From positions 62,001 to 126,000 of the forward strand of contig JAIXOQ010000004.1 in assembly GCA_027486675.1 (NCBI GenBank): a stretch of 64,000 bases of DNA, written 5' to 3'. The notes under the pieces were generated by a model. The model saw only the letters and a list, made by a program, of their open reading frames with translations, was not told the origin of the DNA and searched no databases. This DNA is from Pseudomonadota bacterium (GTDB lineage Bacteria; Bdellovibrionota; UBA1018; CAIMNF01). Positions 15,844-23,709 of this stretch are shown one piece after another. The position numbers and the translations under genes were made by a program. Position 1 is the first letter of the stretch. Every line of letters begins with the position of its first letter.

Positions 15844-16160
15844 GCGATTACCTCCTCGATTTCAACTTTTAGCGGAAAATTTTTGCTGCGGGCGTACTCG
15901 GTCACCAGGTGTGCTTTTGTTTCTGCGACTTCATGAGAATAGATACCAGCGACTCCTCTTCCATCTCTATGGACCCGCATCATGATCTGTACAGCCTGGT
16001 CCTCCGATTTTCCAAAGAAGCGGTTTAAGACCTCCACTACGAACTCCATCGTAGTGTAATCGTCGTTATAAAGGATGCAGGCATAACGTGGGGGTTCTGA
16101 CACCTTGGGGCGGGCTTCGGCGACAGCGACGTCGCTGGATTCATGGGGCTTTTGGCTCAC
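15840..16160 (-). CDS. clpS: ClpA adaptor ClpS
   Basis: A 106-residue N-end-rule adaptor that delivers substrates with destabilising N-terminal residues to ClpAP. After a 25-residue flexible tail come the substrate pocket LYNDDYTTMEFVVEVL and the MRVHRDGRGVAGIYSHEVAE segment. It is directly upstream of clpA with an ATGA overlap, the usual order. The divergent 281-bp region before it carries one of the ccgtttccggaaacgg palindromes. Confidence 0.95.
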   Translation of the reverse strand: MSQKPHESSDVAVAEARPKVSEPPRYACILYNDDYTTMEFVVEVLNRFFGKSEDQAVQIMMRVHRDGRGVAGIYSHEVAETKAHLVTEYARSKNFPLKVEIEEVIA

Positions 16161-16279
16161 AGGGGGTAGTTTACCGGGTTGGCGGGGCCATGGGGCTAAA
16201 AGTGAATCCTGGGACTTGGTCTTGACTCATAGTGCGTCGAGCTAAAACCAGATCTTTTTGGTTTCACGTCCAGCCGTGG

Positions 16280-16295
16280 CCGTTTCCGGAAACGG
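16280..16295. promoter_or_regulatory. 16-bp palindrome ccgtttccggaaacgg, copy 1
   Basis: A perfect palindrome without a loop, 162 bp before the small secreted protein gene and 119 bp before clpS. The same word with trailing gggaat recurs at 17768. This is the shape of a dimeric repressor or activator site. Confidence 0.5.
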
Positions 16296-16327
16296 GAATT
16301 TCCTAGGCGTTTCATAAGCTTAGCTTA

Positions 16328-16388
16328 GGCAACTTTCGCCATTGACCTACCCCCTGCGCCCCCCCCCATTTAAATTGGAAAAGTTGCC
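16328..16388 (+). other. Possible leader stem-loop
   Basis: ggcaacttt (16328-16336) and aaagttgcc (16380-16388) are complementary over 9 bp around a pyrimidine-rich loop, 53 bp before the small secreted gene. It may fold in the leader mRNA, or it may be chance. Confidence 0.3.
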
Positions 16389-16441
16389 AAGGCGGGTGGT
16401 CCACCAAGGCACGAGATCACTTTTAGGGAGACAAGACTCAG

Positions 16442-16639
16442 ATGAAGAAGATTTTTGGATTAATGGTGTATGGGATGGTGCTGGTTGCGGGGACTGCGGA
16501 GGCGCGTCCAGTATGCAAAGGCACGCTAGGCACCTGTAATTCATCAAGTAGAACGTTCTGCTATACCAGTGGGTGTAAACTTGCTTCTTGCAGAGTTGGG
16601 ATACCAAAAAACCCCGTCAACACTTCCATTTTCAAATGA
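16442..16639 (+). CDS. Small secreted Cys-rich protein
   Basis: A 65-residue protein with a signal peptide (MKKIFGLMVYGMVLVAGTAEA, cleavage near residue 22). The mature part is about 43 residues with five cysteines (PVCKGTLGTC, TFCYTSGCKLASC). It belongs by layout with the proteins at 17910 and 18285; the first of these has a similar start (MKNFFGLML). agggag lies 10-15 bases before the ATG. A terminator follows at 16687. Function unknown; a disulfide-stabilised periplasmic or extracellular peptide is likely. Confidence 0.7.
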   Translation: MKKIFGLMVYGMVLVAGTAEARPVCKGTLGTCNSSSRTFCYTSGCKLASCRVGIPKNPVNTSIFK

Positions 16640-16686
16640 AAAGCAATAATAGACTGAGCCTCCCACGGCCCCGCATCAGCGGACCT

Positions 16687-16705
16687 AAGCCTTGGGGGGC
16701 TTTTT
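16687..16705 (+). terminator. Rho-independent terminator
   Basis: aagcc-ttggg-gggctt followed by a T run, about 50 bp after the small secreted gene and just before the convergent HEPN gene end. Confidence 0.6.
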
Positions 16706-16710
16706 CTTAT

Positions 16711-17124
16711 CTACCCCTCAGACCAGATCTCTCGCGACAGCCCCACCACAAACTGCGCCCAGCCGAGCGCTTCTTTTGCATCCGCCTCTTTATAAAAATG
16801 AGATGGAGTTAAGTCCTCGGATCCATAAAATGCAAGCTCGCGATCCCGCCTCAGAGACCTTGAGATCTTCATGATTTGCGAAAGTTCCGCCTGAACTCCG
16901 GCGGGCAATAGCTGCTGATGCGCTTCCAAAATATCACTCACATCATGCACTCGCGGTGGATCGATCCCGATGTGCCTAAGCACGGCTTTTAGCACAAGCT
17001 CCACGACTTCTTGCGACTCCCGCATGACATCGGCCCAGTTCTGATCTTGGTAAAGAACTTGGAGCGCACGAATTCTAGAATGGGATCTCTTCAAGTAATC
17101 AACCACAAGATCGCTGTTCTTCAT
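16711..17124 (-). CDS. HEPN domain protein
   Basis: A 137-residue all-helical HEPN protein: RIRALQVLYQDQNWADVMRE opening helices, then VVELVLKAVLRHIGIDPP, the LRRDRELAFYGSEDLTPSHF segment and DAKEALGWAQFVV at the end. The R-x4-6-H RNase motif of toxic HEPN proteins is not evident (the position reads RELAFYG), so it may not be a ribonuclease. It overlaps the upstream nucleotidyltransferase gene by 4 nt. The pair resembles MNT-HEPN toxin-antitoxin or nucleotidyl-transfer modules. Confidence 0.8.
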   Translation of the reverse strand: MKNSDLVVDYLKRSHSRIRALQVLYQDQNWADVMRESQEVVELVLKAVLRHIGIDPPRVHDVSDILEAHQQLLPAGVQAELSQIMKISRSLRRDRELAFYGSEDLTPSHFYKEADAKEALGWAQFVVGLSREIWSEG

Positions 17125-17711
17125 TCAGCCACCTTCCGCTGCTTACGCACCCAGTAGGGCTGGCCATTGATGGTCTTTCGAGTGACTTCGCCGCTTAATA
17201 GATAATCCCGAATTTCAGCAAGAAATTGCGCAATTGCCGATGGATTTTTGCCCCATAAAACTTTTCCATCCAGTGCCACCTCCCGCCAAAGTGATCCCAC
17301 CTCCGTCGGATCCTTGGGCAGTGCGACACATTGAATATTGATGGTGCGGCCAATTTTGCGCGCTATTGCTGGATACTCTCTCGCGTTTTCAAACTTTCGA
17401 TAAAGCGCACGATTCATTTCCACAGATGCTTCAAAAACAAGGAGGAGGTCATAGTCCGATTCCGCTGTTTCGGTTCCCCGCGCAACACTTCCAAAAAGGA
17501 TAATCGCGAGCAGACCTTCGGGAGCATAAAGCGACTGCAGATGATCGAGCAGCTCATGGTCCGGGGTAGGATTTTTTGCTTGGGCAAGCCCCTCAGTCAT
17601 CAGATCGACACAAGCCTGATTCAGAGACTGAGACCGGAAGTCAGCGTAACCCTTCAGGCCGCGGTGAAGTGCCTCAGGAAGCCTCAATAAAAAGCGTTTA
17701 GGATCCGTCAT
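17121..17711 (-). CDS. Ribbon-helix-helix plus MNT nucleotidyltransferase fusion
   Basis: 196 residues. The first about 45 (PKRFLLRLPEALHRGLKGYA, then SLNQACVDLMTEGL) look like a HicB/Arc-type ribbon-helix-helix DNA-binding domain. Residues about 68-150 form a minimal nucleotidyltransferase with FGSVARGTETAESDYDLLLV, which includes the G-S motif and two metal-binding Asp. It is followed by a C-terminal tail GQPYWVRKQRK. In MNT-HEPN pairs the MNT protein modifies or neutralises the HEPN partner; a fused DNA-binding domain would let it regulate its own operon. An inverted repeat overlaps the start codon. Confidence 0.8.
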   Translation of the reverse strand: MTDPKRFLLRLPEALHRGLKGYADFRSQSLNQACVDLMTEGLAQAKNPTPDHELLDHLQSLYAPEGLLAIILFGSVARGTETAESDYDLLLVFEASVEMNRALYRKFENAREYPAIARKIGRTINIQCVALPKDPTEVGSLWREVALDGKVLWGKNPSAIAQFLAEIRDYLLSGEVTRKTINGQPYWVRKQRKVAE

Positions 17712-17726
17712 GATATTATGATATCA
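17711..17726 (-). promoter_or_regulatory. Inverted repeat over the start of the RHH-MNT gene
   Basis: tgatat-tatg-atatca, 6-bp arms, beginning at the first base of the start codon on the minus strand. No ribosome binding site precedes the ATG. It is a likely operator for the encoded ribbon-helix-helix domain. Confidence 0.5.
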
Positions 17727-17767
17727 CAATATGGGGACAGGGGGTAAGCGCACCCAAAACTCCCAAG

Positions 17768-17783
17768 CCGTTTCCGGAAACGG
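17768..17783. promoter_or_regulatory. 16-bp palindrome ccgtttccggaaacgg, copy 2
   Basis: Second intergenic copy, 127 bp before the secreted protein at 17910, within the same longer word gccgtttccggaaacgggaa as at 16280. Confidence 0.5.
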
Positions 17784-17909
17784 GAATCTATGCCTTTGCG
17801 TGATGATCCTACCGGTAATATCATTGATTATGATGGATACCGGAGGTTGTAGCACCACACAGGGGTGACTCACCCACCTGGCATCTCTGGTTTGGACGGG
17901 GGATAGAGC

Positions 17910-18266
17910 ATGAAAAACTTTTTTGGTCTGATGTTGGTGAGCTGCTTCTTCTTTCTTGGTTGGGGCCGCCAGGCTTCTGCAACGCTAGAGCAATGCTTAA
18001 AATCTGAATGCCTCCCCGCTATGGATGGCAGCCGTGGAAGTCGTTGCTATACAAATTGGGCGACCTGTCCCGGCCCTGGGATGGAATGTCAGAGGTTCGC
18101 AGACTGCTTGGGTCCCCCTGAAAGGCGAGTAAAAATTAAGACCACCGATCCAACGGTCGTGGTCAATGGGCAAACCTACTATTACAACGCCGCCGTAAAG
18201 GGTTATCAGGCGAGACCGGCAGCGACACAACCCGCACCTGTGCAGCCGGCAATTAAGAACAAGTAA
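17910..18266 (+). CDS. Secreted Cys-rich protein with proline-rich tail
   Basis: 118 residues. The signal peptide MKNFFGLMLVSCFFFLGWGR leads to cleavage near ASA, residue 24. The mature part has six cysteines in about 50 residues (LEQCLKSECLP, SRCYTNWATCPGPGMECQRF, DCLG), then a TDPTVVVNGQTYYYN segment and a Pro/Ala-rich tail ending KNK. The Cys pattern CPG-x-(M/L)EC-x-DC is shared with the next gene, so the two are related. gggggat precedes the ATG. Function unknown; probably exported and disulfide-bonded. Confidence 0.75.
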   Translation: MKNFFGLMLVSCFFFLGWGRQASATLEQCLKSECLPAMDGSRGSRCYTNWATCPGPGMECQRFADCLGPPERRVKIKTTDPTVVVNGQTYYYNAAVKGYQARPAATQPAPVQPAIKNK

Positions 18267-18284
18267 TAAAACCTTGGAGCAAAC

Positions 18285-18527
18285 ATGAATCGCTTGAGAA
18301 CCTTCGCTTTTATGGGCCTTTTAGCCTTGAGTGGGCCCGTTCAAACAGCCCTTGCGGCAAGCAAAAACTGCCCTTCCCGTCTATGCGAATCTGGTTCTTG
18401 CGTCAGGCATGAGAACTACCCATGCCCTGGTGAGCTCGAGTGCAAGGAAAACACGGATTGCGTCAGGCTTGCGAAGCCGACAGTCATAAAAGAGCGAACG
18501 GTTCGTCCGCCAAGCAGTGTGCGCTGA
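18285..18527 (+). CDS. Small secreted Cys-rich protein
   Basis: 80 residues with signal peptide (FMGLLALSGPVQTALA, cleavage near residue 24). The mature part has six cysteines: NCPSRLCESGSCVRHENYPC, then PGELECKENTDCVR. The CPGELECKxNTDC part parallels CPGPGMECQRFADC in the protein encoded 18 bp upstream. It follows in the same transcript and ends before a terminator at 18558. Function unknown. Confidence 0.7.
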   Translation: MNRLRTFAFMGLLALSGPVQTALAASKNCPSRLCESGSCVRHENYPCPGELECKENTDCVRLAKPTVIKERTVRPPSSVR

Positions 18528-18557
18528 AAAAGTTAAAAAAACTGTATTCAGACCCGA

Positions 18558-18578
18558 GCTCCCGAAGGGGCCTTTTTT
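18558..18578 (+). terminator. Rho-independent terminator
   Basis: gctcc-cgaa-ggggc stem followed by six T, 30 bp after the small secreted gene. Confidence 0.5.
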
Positions 18579-18621
18579 CTTCCGCCACAAACGCCCCACT
18601 TCCCAGTTATCCTGATTACCA

Positions 18622-19770
18622 ATGGAAACTCTTTCAGCCCGCCACCTGGATGTCCTGCGCGCTTGGGTCAATCAGAACTCCCACACCGATAATCCTGATG
18701 GAGTCCGTAAAGTCCAAGCCAGCGCGCACGAAGAAGCATTCCGACTAGGTCTCACTCTTCAATGGGTTCCCTCCACTCTGCCGAATGCCCCGCACCAAGC
18801 GCTCTACGGCACGAGGGGCAACGGTCCCAAACACGTAGTCCTCGTGTGCCATGCCGACACGGTTTTCCCAAAAGACTCCGCATTCCAAAAATGCATTGAA
18901 AACCCAGACCACTGGATCGGACCAGGAGTCATTGACGACAAAGGCGGGATCTTAGTCAGTCTCCTTGCAATAGAAGAGTTAAACGCATCGTTTCCGGAAA
19001 CGGTGACCATCCACTGGATCTGCATGCCGACCGAGGAAACAGGCTCTCAGGGCTATCACTCATTCCTGGCAGACCTAGGCCGCAAAGCGGAACTTGTCCT
19101 TGGATTCGAACCAGCACTACCAGACGGATCCATCATTGCATCCCGCCGTGGGAATCAGTGGTTCCAGATCGACATTCGGGGACGCGGTGGCCACGCGGGT
19201 CGGGATGCCACCACTCTCTTAAATCCAGCCCTGGAGGCTGCACTCGTAGCCGGCCACGCAACTGAATTATCGGATGAGGCCAGCCGAACCTCGGTCACCG
19301 TGACTGGCCTGGAAACGAACAGCCCTACGTTCAACACCATCCCATCCACAGCCCGGGTCAAGATCGACGGCCGTTTCGAACATTCAGCCGAAGGAGAGCG
19401 AGTCCTGTCCCACATTCAAAACATCGGCACCGTACCTTTCCTTAAGCCGAAAACCGATGCCGTGCAGCCTTTGACTAAGACCCTAAAAATCCTGGAAAAC
19501 TGCCCCGCCTTTTCGCGAACGCCCAATGTCGATGCTTTGGCTCAATTCGCCCTAAACACGATTCAAAAGATCGAGGGCATAGAGGTCGAGGTCCGCACCT
19601 CTGGCGGATCAGCAGACTCGAACTACATCTCGCGTCCTGGACTCCCGATCTTAGATGGCCTCGGGCCACGGGGCAGCGGCATGCATACCGAACAGGAGCG
19701 TCTGGAACTCAGCAGTCTGAAAACCCGCGCCCAGGTGACAGCTTCACTTCTGAGACACTGGGGCAAGTGA
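18622..19770 (+). CDS. M20 family metallopeptidase (carboxypeptidase G2-like)
   Basis: 382 residues. Zinc-dependent M20/M25 hydrolase. Metal and catalytic motifs are present in order: VCHADTVFPKD (near residue 76), GPGVIDDKGG (near 100), CMPTEETGS (near 135), GFEPALPDG and the C-terminal GSGMHTEQE. A dimerisation insert with RGRGGHAGRDA lies in the middle. There is no signal peptide, so it is cytoplasmic. It probably removes an amino acid from a peptide or acyl conjugate; the exact substrate is unknown. One ccgtttccggaaac-type palindrome falls inside the gene at 18989-19002. Confidence 0.85.
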   Translation: METLSARHLDVLRAWVNQNSHTDNPDGVRKVQASAHEEAFRLGLTLQWVPSTLPNAPHQALYGTRGNGPKHVVLVCHADTVFPKDSAFQKCIENPDHWIGPGVIDDKGGILVSLLAIEELNASFPETVTIHWICMPTEETGSQGYHSFLADLGRKAELVLGFEPALPDGSIIASRRGNQWFQIDIRGRGGHAGRDATTLLNPALEAALVAGHATELSDEASRTSVTVTGLETNSPTFNTIPSTARVKIDGRFEHSAEGERVLSHIQNIGTVPFLKPKTDAVQPLTKTLKILENCPAFSRTPNVDALAQFALNTIQKIEGIEVEVRTSGGSADSNYISRPGLPILDGLGPRGSGMHTEQERLELSSLKTRAQVTASLLRHWGK

Positions 19771-19792
19771 TCGCCGAATAGGTGCCGAGAGG

Positions 19793-20959
19793 ATGAACAG
19801 CGCCGAGGGGTGTGTTAAAGTCCAAGGCTCGGTGAAACGTACGCAATTGATCACAAAATTATCGCTTAGCTCTGTCGTAGCCTCTCTGCGATGCGTTCTC
19901 CTATTCCTTCTGCTTACAACTGCCGAATCCGCGCTTTCGCGGGATGACCAAAATCTCATAAAGCTTTTAGAACCGGTAAACGCATACAAGCTCGAACGAG
20001 CGTTCAGGGCCCACGTCGAAGGGTTCTCCGACCAAATGGGTAGTTACTACTGTGAAGAGATCGTCCTTGGACCGTACGAACAGAAACAAAAAATCAAGGA
20101 AGTGCTCACTCACTTTCTTGATTATTTAGAAGGCACCGACGGCGAAACCATGATGGTCCGTGTACTCAGAGACTATGGGGCATTCATTCGGCACCAGACC
20201 TTAGGAAGCTGCAAGCAAATGAGGGAGGGCGAGTGCGATGTCGCGATGATCTTAGGAAAGATCCGTGATCATTCATTTCAACACCTTCAAAACTGGCTCT
20301 TCCAGAAAAAGATCGAGGCGGAGGGAGGCATACTCAGGAAATATCGCGCTGTAATGATGAGCGCATTTCTTGCGATAGAACTGCTCTATTTTGATACCCC
20401 CGGCCCAGGCACGTCGGCTTTGATGGCGGTAACCACAATCGCCACTCTGGCTTTGATTTGGACGGACCCTTTGGCCGAAAAATGGAAGCTTAGGTACAGT
20501 TTAAAAAAAATAAAAATGAGACGGTTCAGCGGAGAGAATAAATCCGAAAACGATAATCCTATTCACCATCAACCACTGAATCCACTTCAAGTCACAGAAC
20601 ACAGACAGTCTCTTGGTTTAGCTCCATATTTTAAAGGAGCCGAGCCTTCGCCGCACATCTGGATGAAGCCCTTATTAAAGATTGTCATGAAAAGTTATTT
20701 CCCAGCAGACCAAAAGAGAGAGACGGAAGAGCTCGCTAAAATGACTGCGCGACTGAAGAATGTGTTCAATTCGCTCAAAAACAAAAAACTAGCGAGCCAG
20801 TATGTACGCTCTGCATACTATGAATTCTCAACAGCAGACGATGACTACGATAGGCTGAGGGGTTCCATATTTAGATTGCTTAGTCCGCAATCAGATCCTA
20901 GCGCCCAGATTTTAACTGAAATCAAAGAACTCGATCAGCCATCTAACGCTGCACACTGA
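19793..20959 (+). CDS. Hypothetical exported/membrane protein
   Basis: About 388 residues. A hydrophobic segment near residues 30-47 (VLLFLLLTTAESALS) looks like a signal peptide, which suggests the true start may be one of the later in-frame codons. Two hydrophobic stretches near residue 190-220 (MMSAFLAIELLYF, LMAVTTIATLALIW) would form a membrane hairpin. The rest is charged and helical. I recognise no domain. It ends 17 bp inside the convergent gene at 20943. Confidence 0.55.
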   Translation: MNSAEGCVKVQGSVKRTQLITKLSLSSVVASLRCVLLFLLLTTAESALSRDDQNLIKLLEPVNAYKLERAFRAHVEGFSDQMGSYYCEEIVLGPYEQKQKIKEVLTHFLDYLEGTDGETMMVRVLRDYGAFIRHQTLGSCKQMREGECDVAMILGKIRDHSFQHLQNWLFQKKIEAEGGILRKYRAVMMSAFLAIELLYFDTPGPGTSALMAVTTIATLALIWTDPLAEKWKLRYSLKKIKMRRFSGENKSENDNPIHHQPLNPLQVTEHRQSLGLAPYFKGAEPSPHIWMKPLLKIVMKSYFPADQKRETEELAKMTARLKNVFNSLKNKKLASQYVRSAYYEFSTADDDYDRLRGSIFRLLSPQSDPSAQILTEIKELDQPSNAAH

Positions 20960-21797
20960 TCGCATTCAGATACCGATGGTACCGGTTCAGCGTCTCCCAC
21001 TTGATGCGATCATCTGAAGCTTTCATCGCCCAGGAAAAATGAAGATCTCCGTCTCCAAGATTGCGTTGCTTCAATCCAAAATCAATCTTCGATTGGGCCA
21101 TACTTGCCGCAAACTTGGAATACCATTGCGCCACTTCATCATGAGAACCGCCAAGCTCATCTAATCGACTGAGGGCTGCTTCACATAAAACTCTCTTTAA
21201 AGTAAATAACGACGCGCCGACAAAAGTCTTCGCTAAATTCGCTGCATCTTCTTCTATTCCAAGTCGCTTATCGGCCGCTGGCTTCAGAAGCGGAAAAGTC
21301 TTCACTTCGACACCCGAATCTGATTCGTCTGGATAGGAAACACTCGGTACCTGCACTGCATCTTGAGCGGAAAAATTCCTCAGCGTCACCATGCCTTCAC
21401 GCACCTCAGCCAATGAAACGGCGAATGCCTTAAGCAACGCCGGGGTCGCGGCACCGCTTTGACTTTCTAACGAACGGTAACGATTACTTGCAACGAGTCC
21501 TCGGTAAACACCCTCTAAAGAGGCGCCTTGCTTTAGGCTTTGGGATAGTCCGGTAAACTCTTGCACATCGCTTTCTTGAGGGGCGGAAAAATAGACAACC
21601 GTGAACATCTCGCCTAACAGCTCATCGGTGGCGCGGATCGGTTCGGCGACCTCAATGACCGGACTTTTTTTTGCTGGGAAAATTTTATTTAAGATCTGAT
21701 CCACACAAGCAAATTGGGACAATGAAAGTGCGGCTGTTAGAACCAAAAGCCCTCTCTGCAAACTTATACTCCGCCGCGCTCCGACACTTCGCTTCAT
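20943..21797 (-). CDS. Hypothetical exported protein, possible lipoprotein
   Basis: 284 residues with an N-terminal Arg-rich stretch and hydrophobic segment LLVLTAALSLSQFACVDQIL; the Cys could be lipidated but the box (QFAC) is atypical. The mature part is mostly helical, with no recognised domain. It is the last gene of the nucleoside ABC transporter transcript, overlapping the permease gene by 4 nt, so it may be a co-expressed accessory protein or simply a downstream passenger. Confidence 0.6.
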   Translation of the reverse strand: MKRSVGARRSISLQRGLLVLTAALSLSQFACVDQILNKIFPAKKSPVIEVAEPIRATDELLGEMFTVVYFSAPQESDVQEFTGLSQSLKQGASLEGVYRGLVASNRYRSLESQSGAATPALLKAFAVSLAEVREGMVTLRNFSAQDAVQVPSVSYPDESDSGVEVKTFPLLKPAADKRLGIEEDAANLAKTFVGASLFTLKRVLCEAALSRLDELGGSHDEVAQWYSKFAASMAQSKIDFGLKQRNLGDGDLHFSWAMKASDDRIKWETLNRYHRYLNAISVQR

Positions 21798-22657
21798 TCC
21801 ACTTGGCCCAAGAACTCAGGCGCGCGGGCACGCCCAACAAATCCTGCTAAGACAACGAGTGTGACTATGTAGGGCAGCATCTGTATGAACTGCACGGGTA
21901 CAGCTTCCGAGCCCCAAAGGATCACACCTTGCAGGCGAATCTGAGCAGCCTCCGCGACTCCGAACAACAAACATGCGAGTGCCGTTGGGACCGGACGCCA
22001 CTTTCCTAAAATCACTGCAGCGAGGGCAATGTATCCCCGGCCAGCAGACATGCCTCGGCTATAAGAGGAAGCTAAACACAACGAAAGCGCGGCCCCTGCT
22101 GCGGCGGCACACGCGCCAGAGATTAGTACCCCTTGCCAGCGTTTCAAAAGAACAGAGACGCCCGAGGTGGCCAGAGCTTTTGGATGTTCACCCGCAAAGC
22201 GCATACGCAGACCAAAACGGCTCTTGGAATAAAGCAGCGCTGAAACAACCACTACCGCTAGCGCAAAATAGATCGGAAACCATTCAAATCGAGCGGACTC
22301 TGGAAGCATCGGCGTCGATCCCCCTGATCCATACCAAAATGCCGACAGAACGGGTGGAATGCCCATCGCTAAAAAATTCATCGCCATCCCAGCAACAATT
22401 TGATTTGCGCGAGCGTGAAGCACCATGACTCCGTAAATCATCGAGAACAACATGCCCGCGGCGATGCCGCCTGCGAAACCAAGCCATGCACTTCCAGTCC
22501 CCAACGCGACCACTGCTCCAAAAAAGGCGCCGATCAGCATGAAGCCTTCGAGCGCAATTTGGGTTACACCAGAACGCTCACACCAAAGCCCACCCATAGC
22601 GGCCAACATCAAAGGAGTGGCGCTGCGGAACACTGGAAATAAAAATGCTTCAATCAT
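21794..22657 (-). CDS. Nucleoside-type ABC transporter permease 2
   Basis: 287 residues, a BPD_transp_2 (branched-chain amino acid/BMP type) inner-membrane permease with about eight hydrophobic segments. The sequence ERSGVTQIALEGFMLIGAFF near residue 27 and AGRGYIALAAVILGKWRPVP near 210 are typical of the second permease of BmpA/PnrA-linked nucleoside transporters. It overlaps both neighbouring genes by 4 nt and works with the other permease, the ATPase and the binding protein upstream. Confidence 0.9.
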   Translation of the reverse strand: MIEAFLFPVFRSATPLMLAAMGGLWCERSGVTQIALEGFMLIGAFFGAVVALGTGSAWLGFAGGIAAGMLFSMIYGVMVLHARANQIVAGMAMNFLAMGIPPVLSAFWYGSGGSTPMLPESARFEWFPIYFALAVVVVSALLYSKSRFGLRMRFAGEHPKALATSGVSVLLKRWQGVLISGACAAAAGAALSLCLASSYSRGMSAGRGYIALAAVILGKWRPVPTALACLLFGVAEAAQIRLQGVILWGSEAVPVQFIQMLPYIVTLVVLAGFVGRARAPEFLGQVE

Positions 22658-23709
22658 GTTGGGGCCTGCGCTTTCCTACGGCTACGCGCTCTGCGCCATT
22701 CAAAAATTCGGCTCCAAAGGACTTCAGCGGACACCCCCAAAATGATTAGGGCCTGAATCCAATACACGATGTCTCGATTGAGTTTTTCTGTTTCAAGATC
22801 AAGCGACGCCGCACCCTTTTGCAGAACAGCAAAGAGCAGTGCGCTCCAAAGGATGTGTACGATCTTTCCACGCGCGACCAGCGCTACGGCGATACCGACA
22901 AATCCATAGCCCGGACTAAACCCAAGCTTGAACTTATACGCGTTGCCTAAAACTTCGGGGAGAGCCACCAAACCCGCTAGAGCTCCGGCCAGCGCCATAG
23001 ATTCGATCCAAACGCGCTCCCTGGAAATTCCGTGGTACTGAGCTGCGTTTTCATTTTCGCCCACGGCCTTAAGACGAAAGCCAAAAACGGATCGTTCCAG
23101 TGCAAAGTGAAGTACGAAAGCCACGGCCAAACAGATAGGCAGTGCAAGTCCCATCGATGCGCCTTCAAAAATGCTCCAAGGAGCAACTTGATATGCAGAC
23201 GCAATGGTTAACGATTCTGCCGCGGCAGAGGTTGGGTCTTTGATCCAGTACAACACCACATAAGAAGCAAGAGCGGCCGCGATGAAGTTCATCATGATCG
23301 ACGTGATGACTTCGTGACTCCCGCGAGTTGCCTTAAGCCAGCCGACAAAACCACCCCACAGACCACCACCCAAAGCTCCAGCAAATATCGCAACAGTCAC
23401 CGCGAAGAAAGGGGATAGATCCGGCAACAAAATCGCTACCGAAGCTGCAGATATAGCCCCAATTGTGAGCTGTCCCTCAGCGCCAATATTAAAAAGCCCG
23501 GCACGAAAAGGGATCGCTACCGACATCCCCGTCAGGAGCAAGGGAACAGCATAAAGAAGGGTTGTTCCTAGGGAGTAGGCATCCCCAAAAGAGCTCCCCA
23601 TCAAAATCTTAAAAACCTTCCATGGGGATTCGCCCACATAGGCTGCAACCCCAAGACCCGCACCTAAACCAGCGCCGACACCTAAAAGAGTGCGCAAAAA
23701 AAGAATCAT
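22654..23709 (-). CDS. Nucleoside-type ABC transporter permease 1
   Basis: 351 residues with about nine hydrophobic segments. PFRAGLFNIGAEGQLTIGAI near residue 67 is the hallmark of the first permease of BMP-type transporters, and RATRGSHEVITSIMMN-like text follows. GFVGIAVALVARGKI lies near 275. It forms the membrane channel with the partner permease. Overlaps of 4 nt with both neighbours show one operon. Confidence 0.9.
   Translation of the reverse strand: MILFLRTLLGVGAGLGAGLGVAAYVGESPWKVFKILMGSSFGDAYSLGTTLLYAVPLLLTGMSVAIPFRAGLFNIGAEGQLTIGAISAASVAILLPDLSPFFAVTVAIFAGALGGGLWGGFVGWLKATRGSHEVITSIMMNFIAAALASYVVLYWIKDPTSAAAESLTIASAYQVAPWSIFEGASMGLALPICLAVAFVLHFALERSVFGFRLKAVGENENAAQYHGISRERVWIESMALAGALAGLVALPEVLGNAYKFKLGFSPGYGFVGIAVALVARGKIVHILWSALLFAVLQKGAASLDLETEKLNRDIVYWIQALIILGVSAEVLWSRIFEWRRARSRRKAQAPT

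Noticed and set aside
16356-16370. C homopolymer run before the small secreted gene as a phase-variation tract
   Set aside because: It is not inside a coding region or between clear promoter boxes, so an effect on expression cannot be argued from the sequence.
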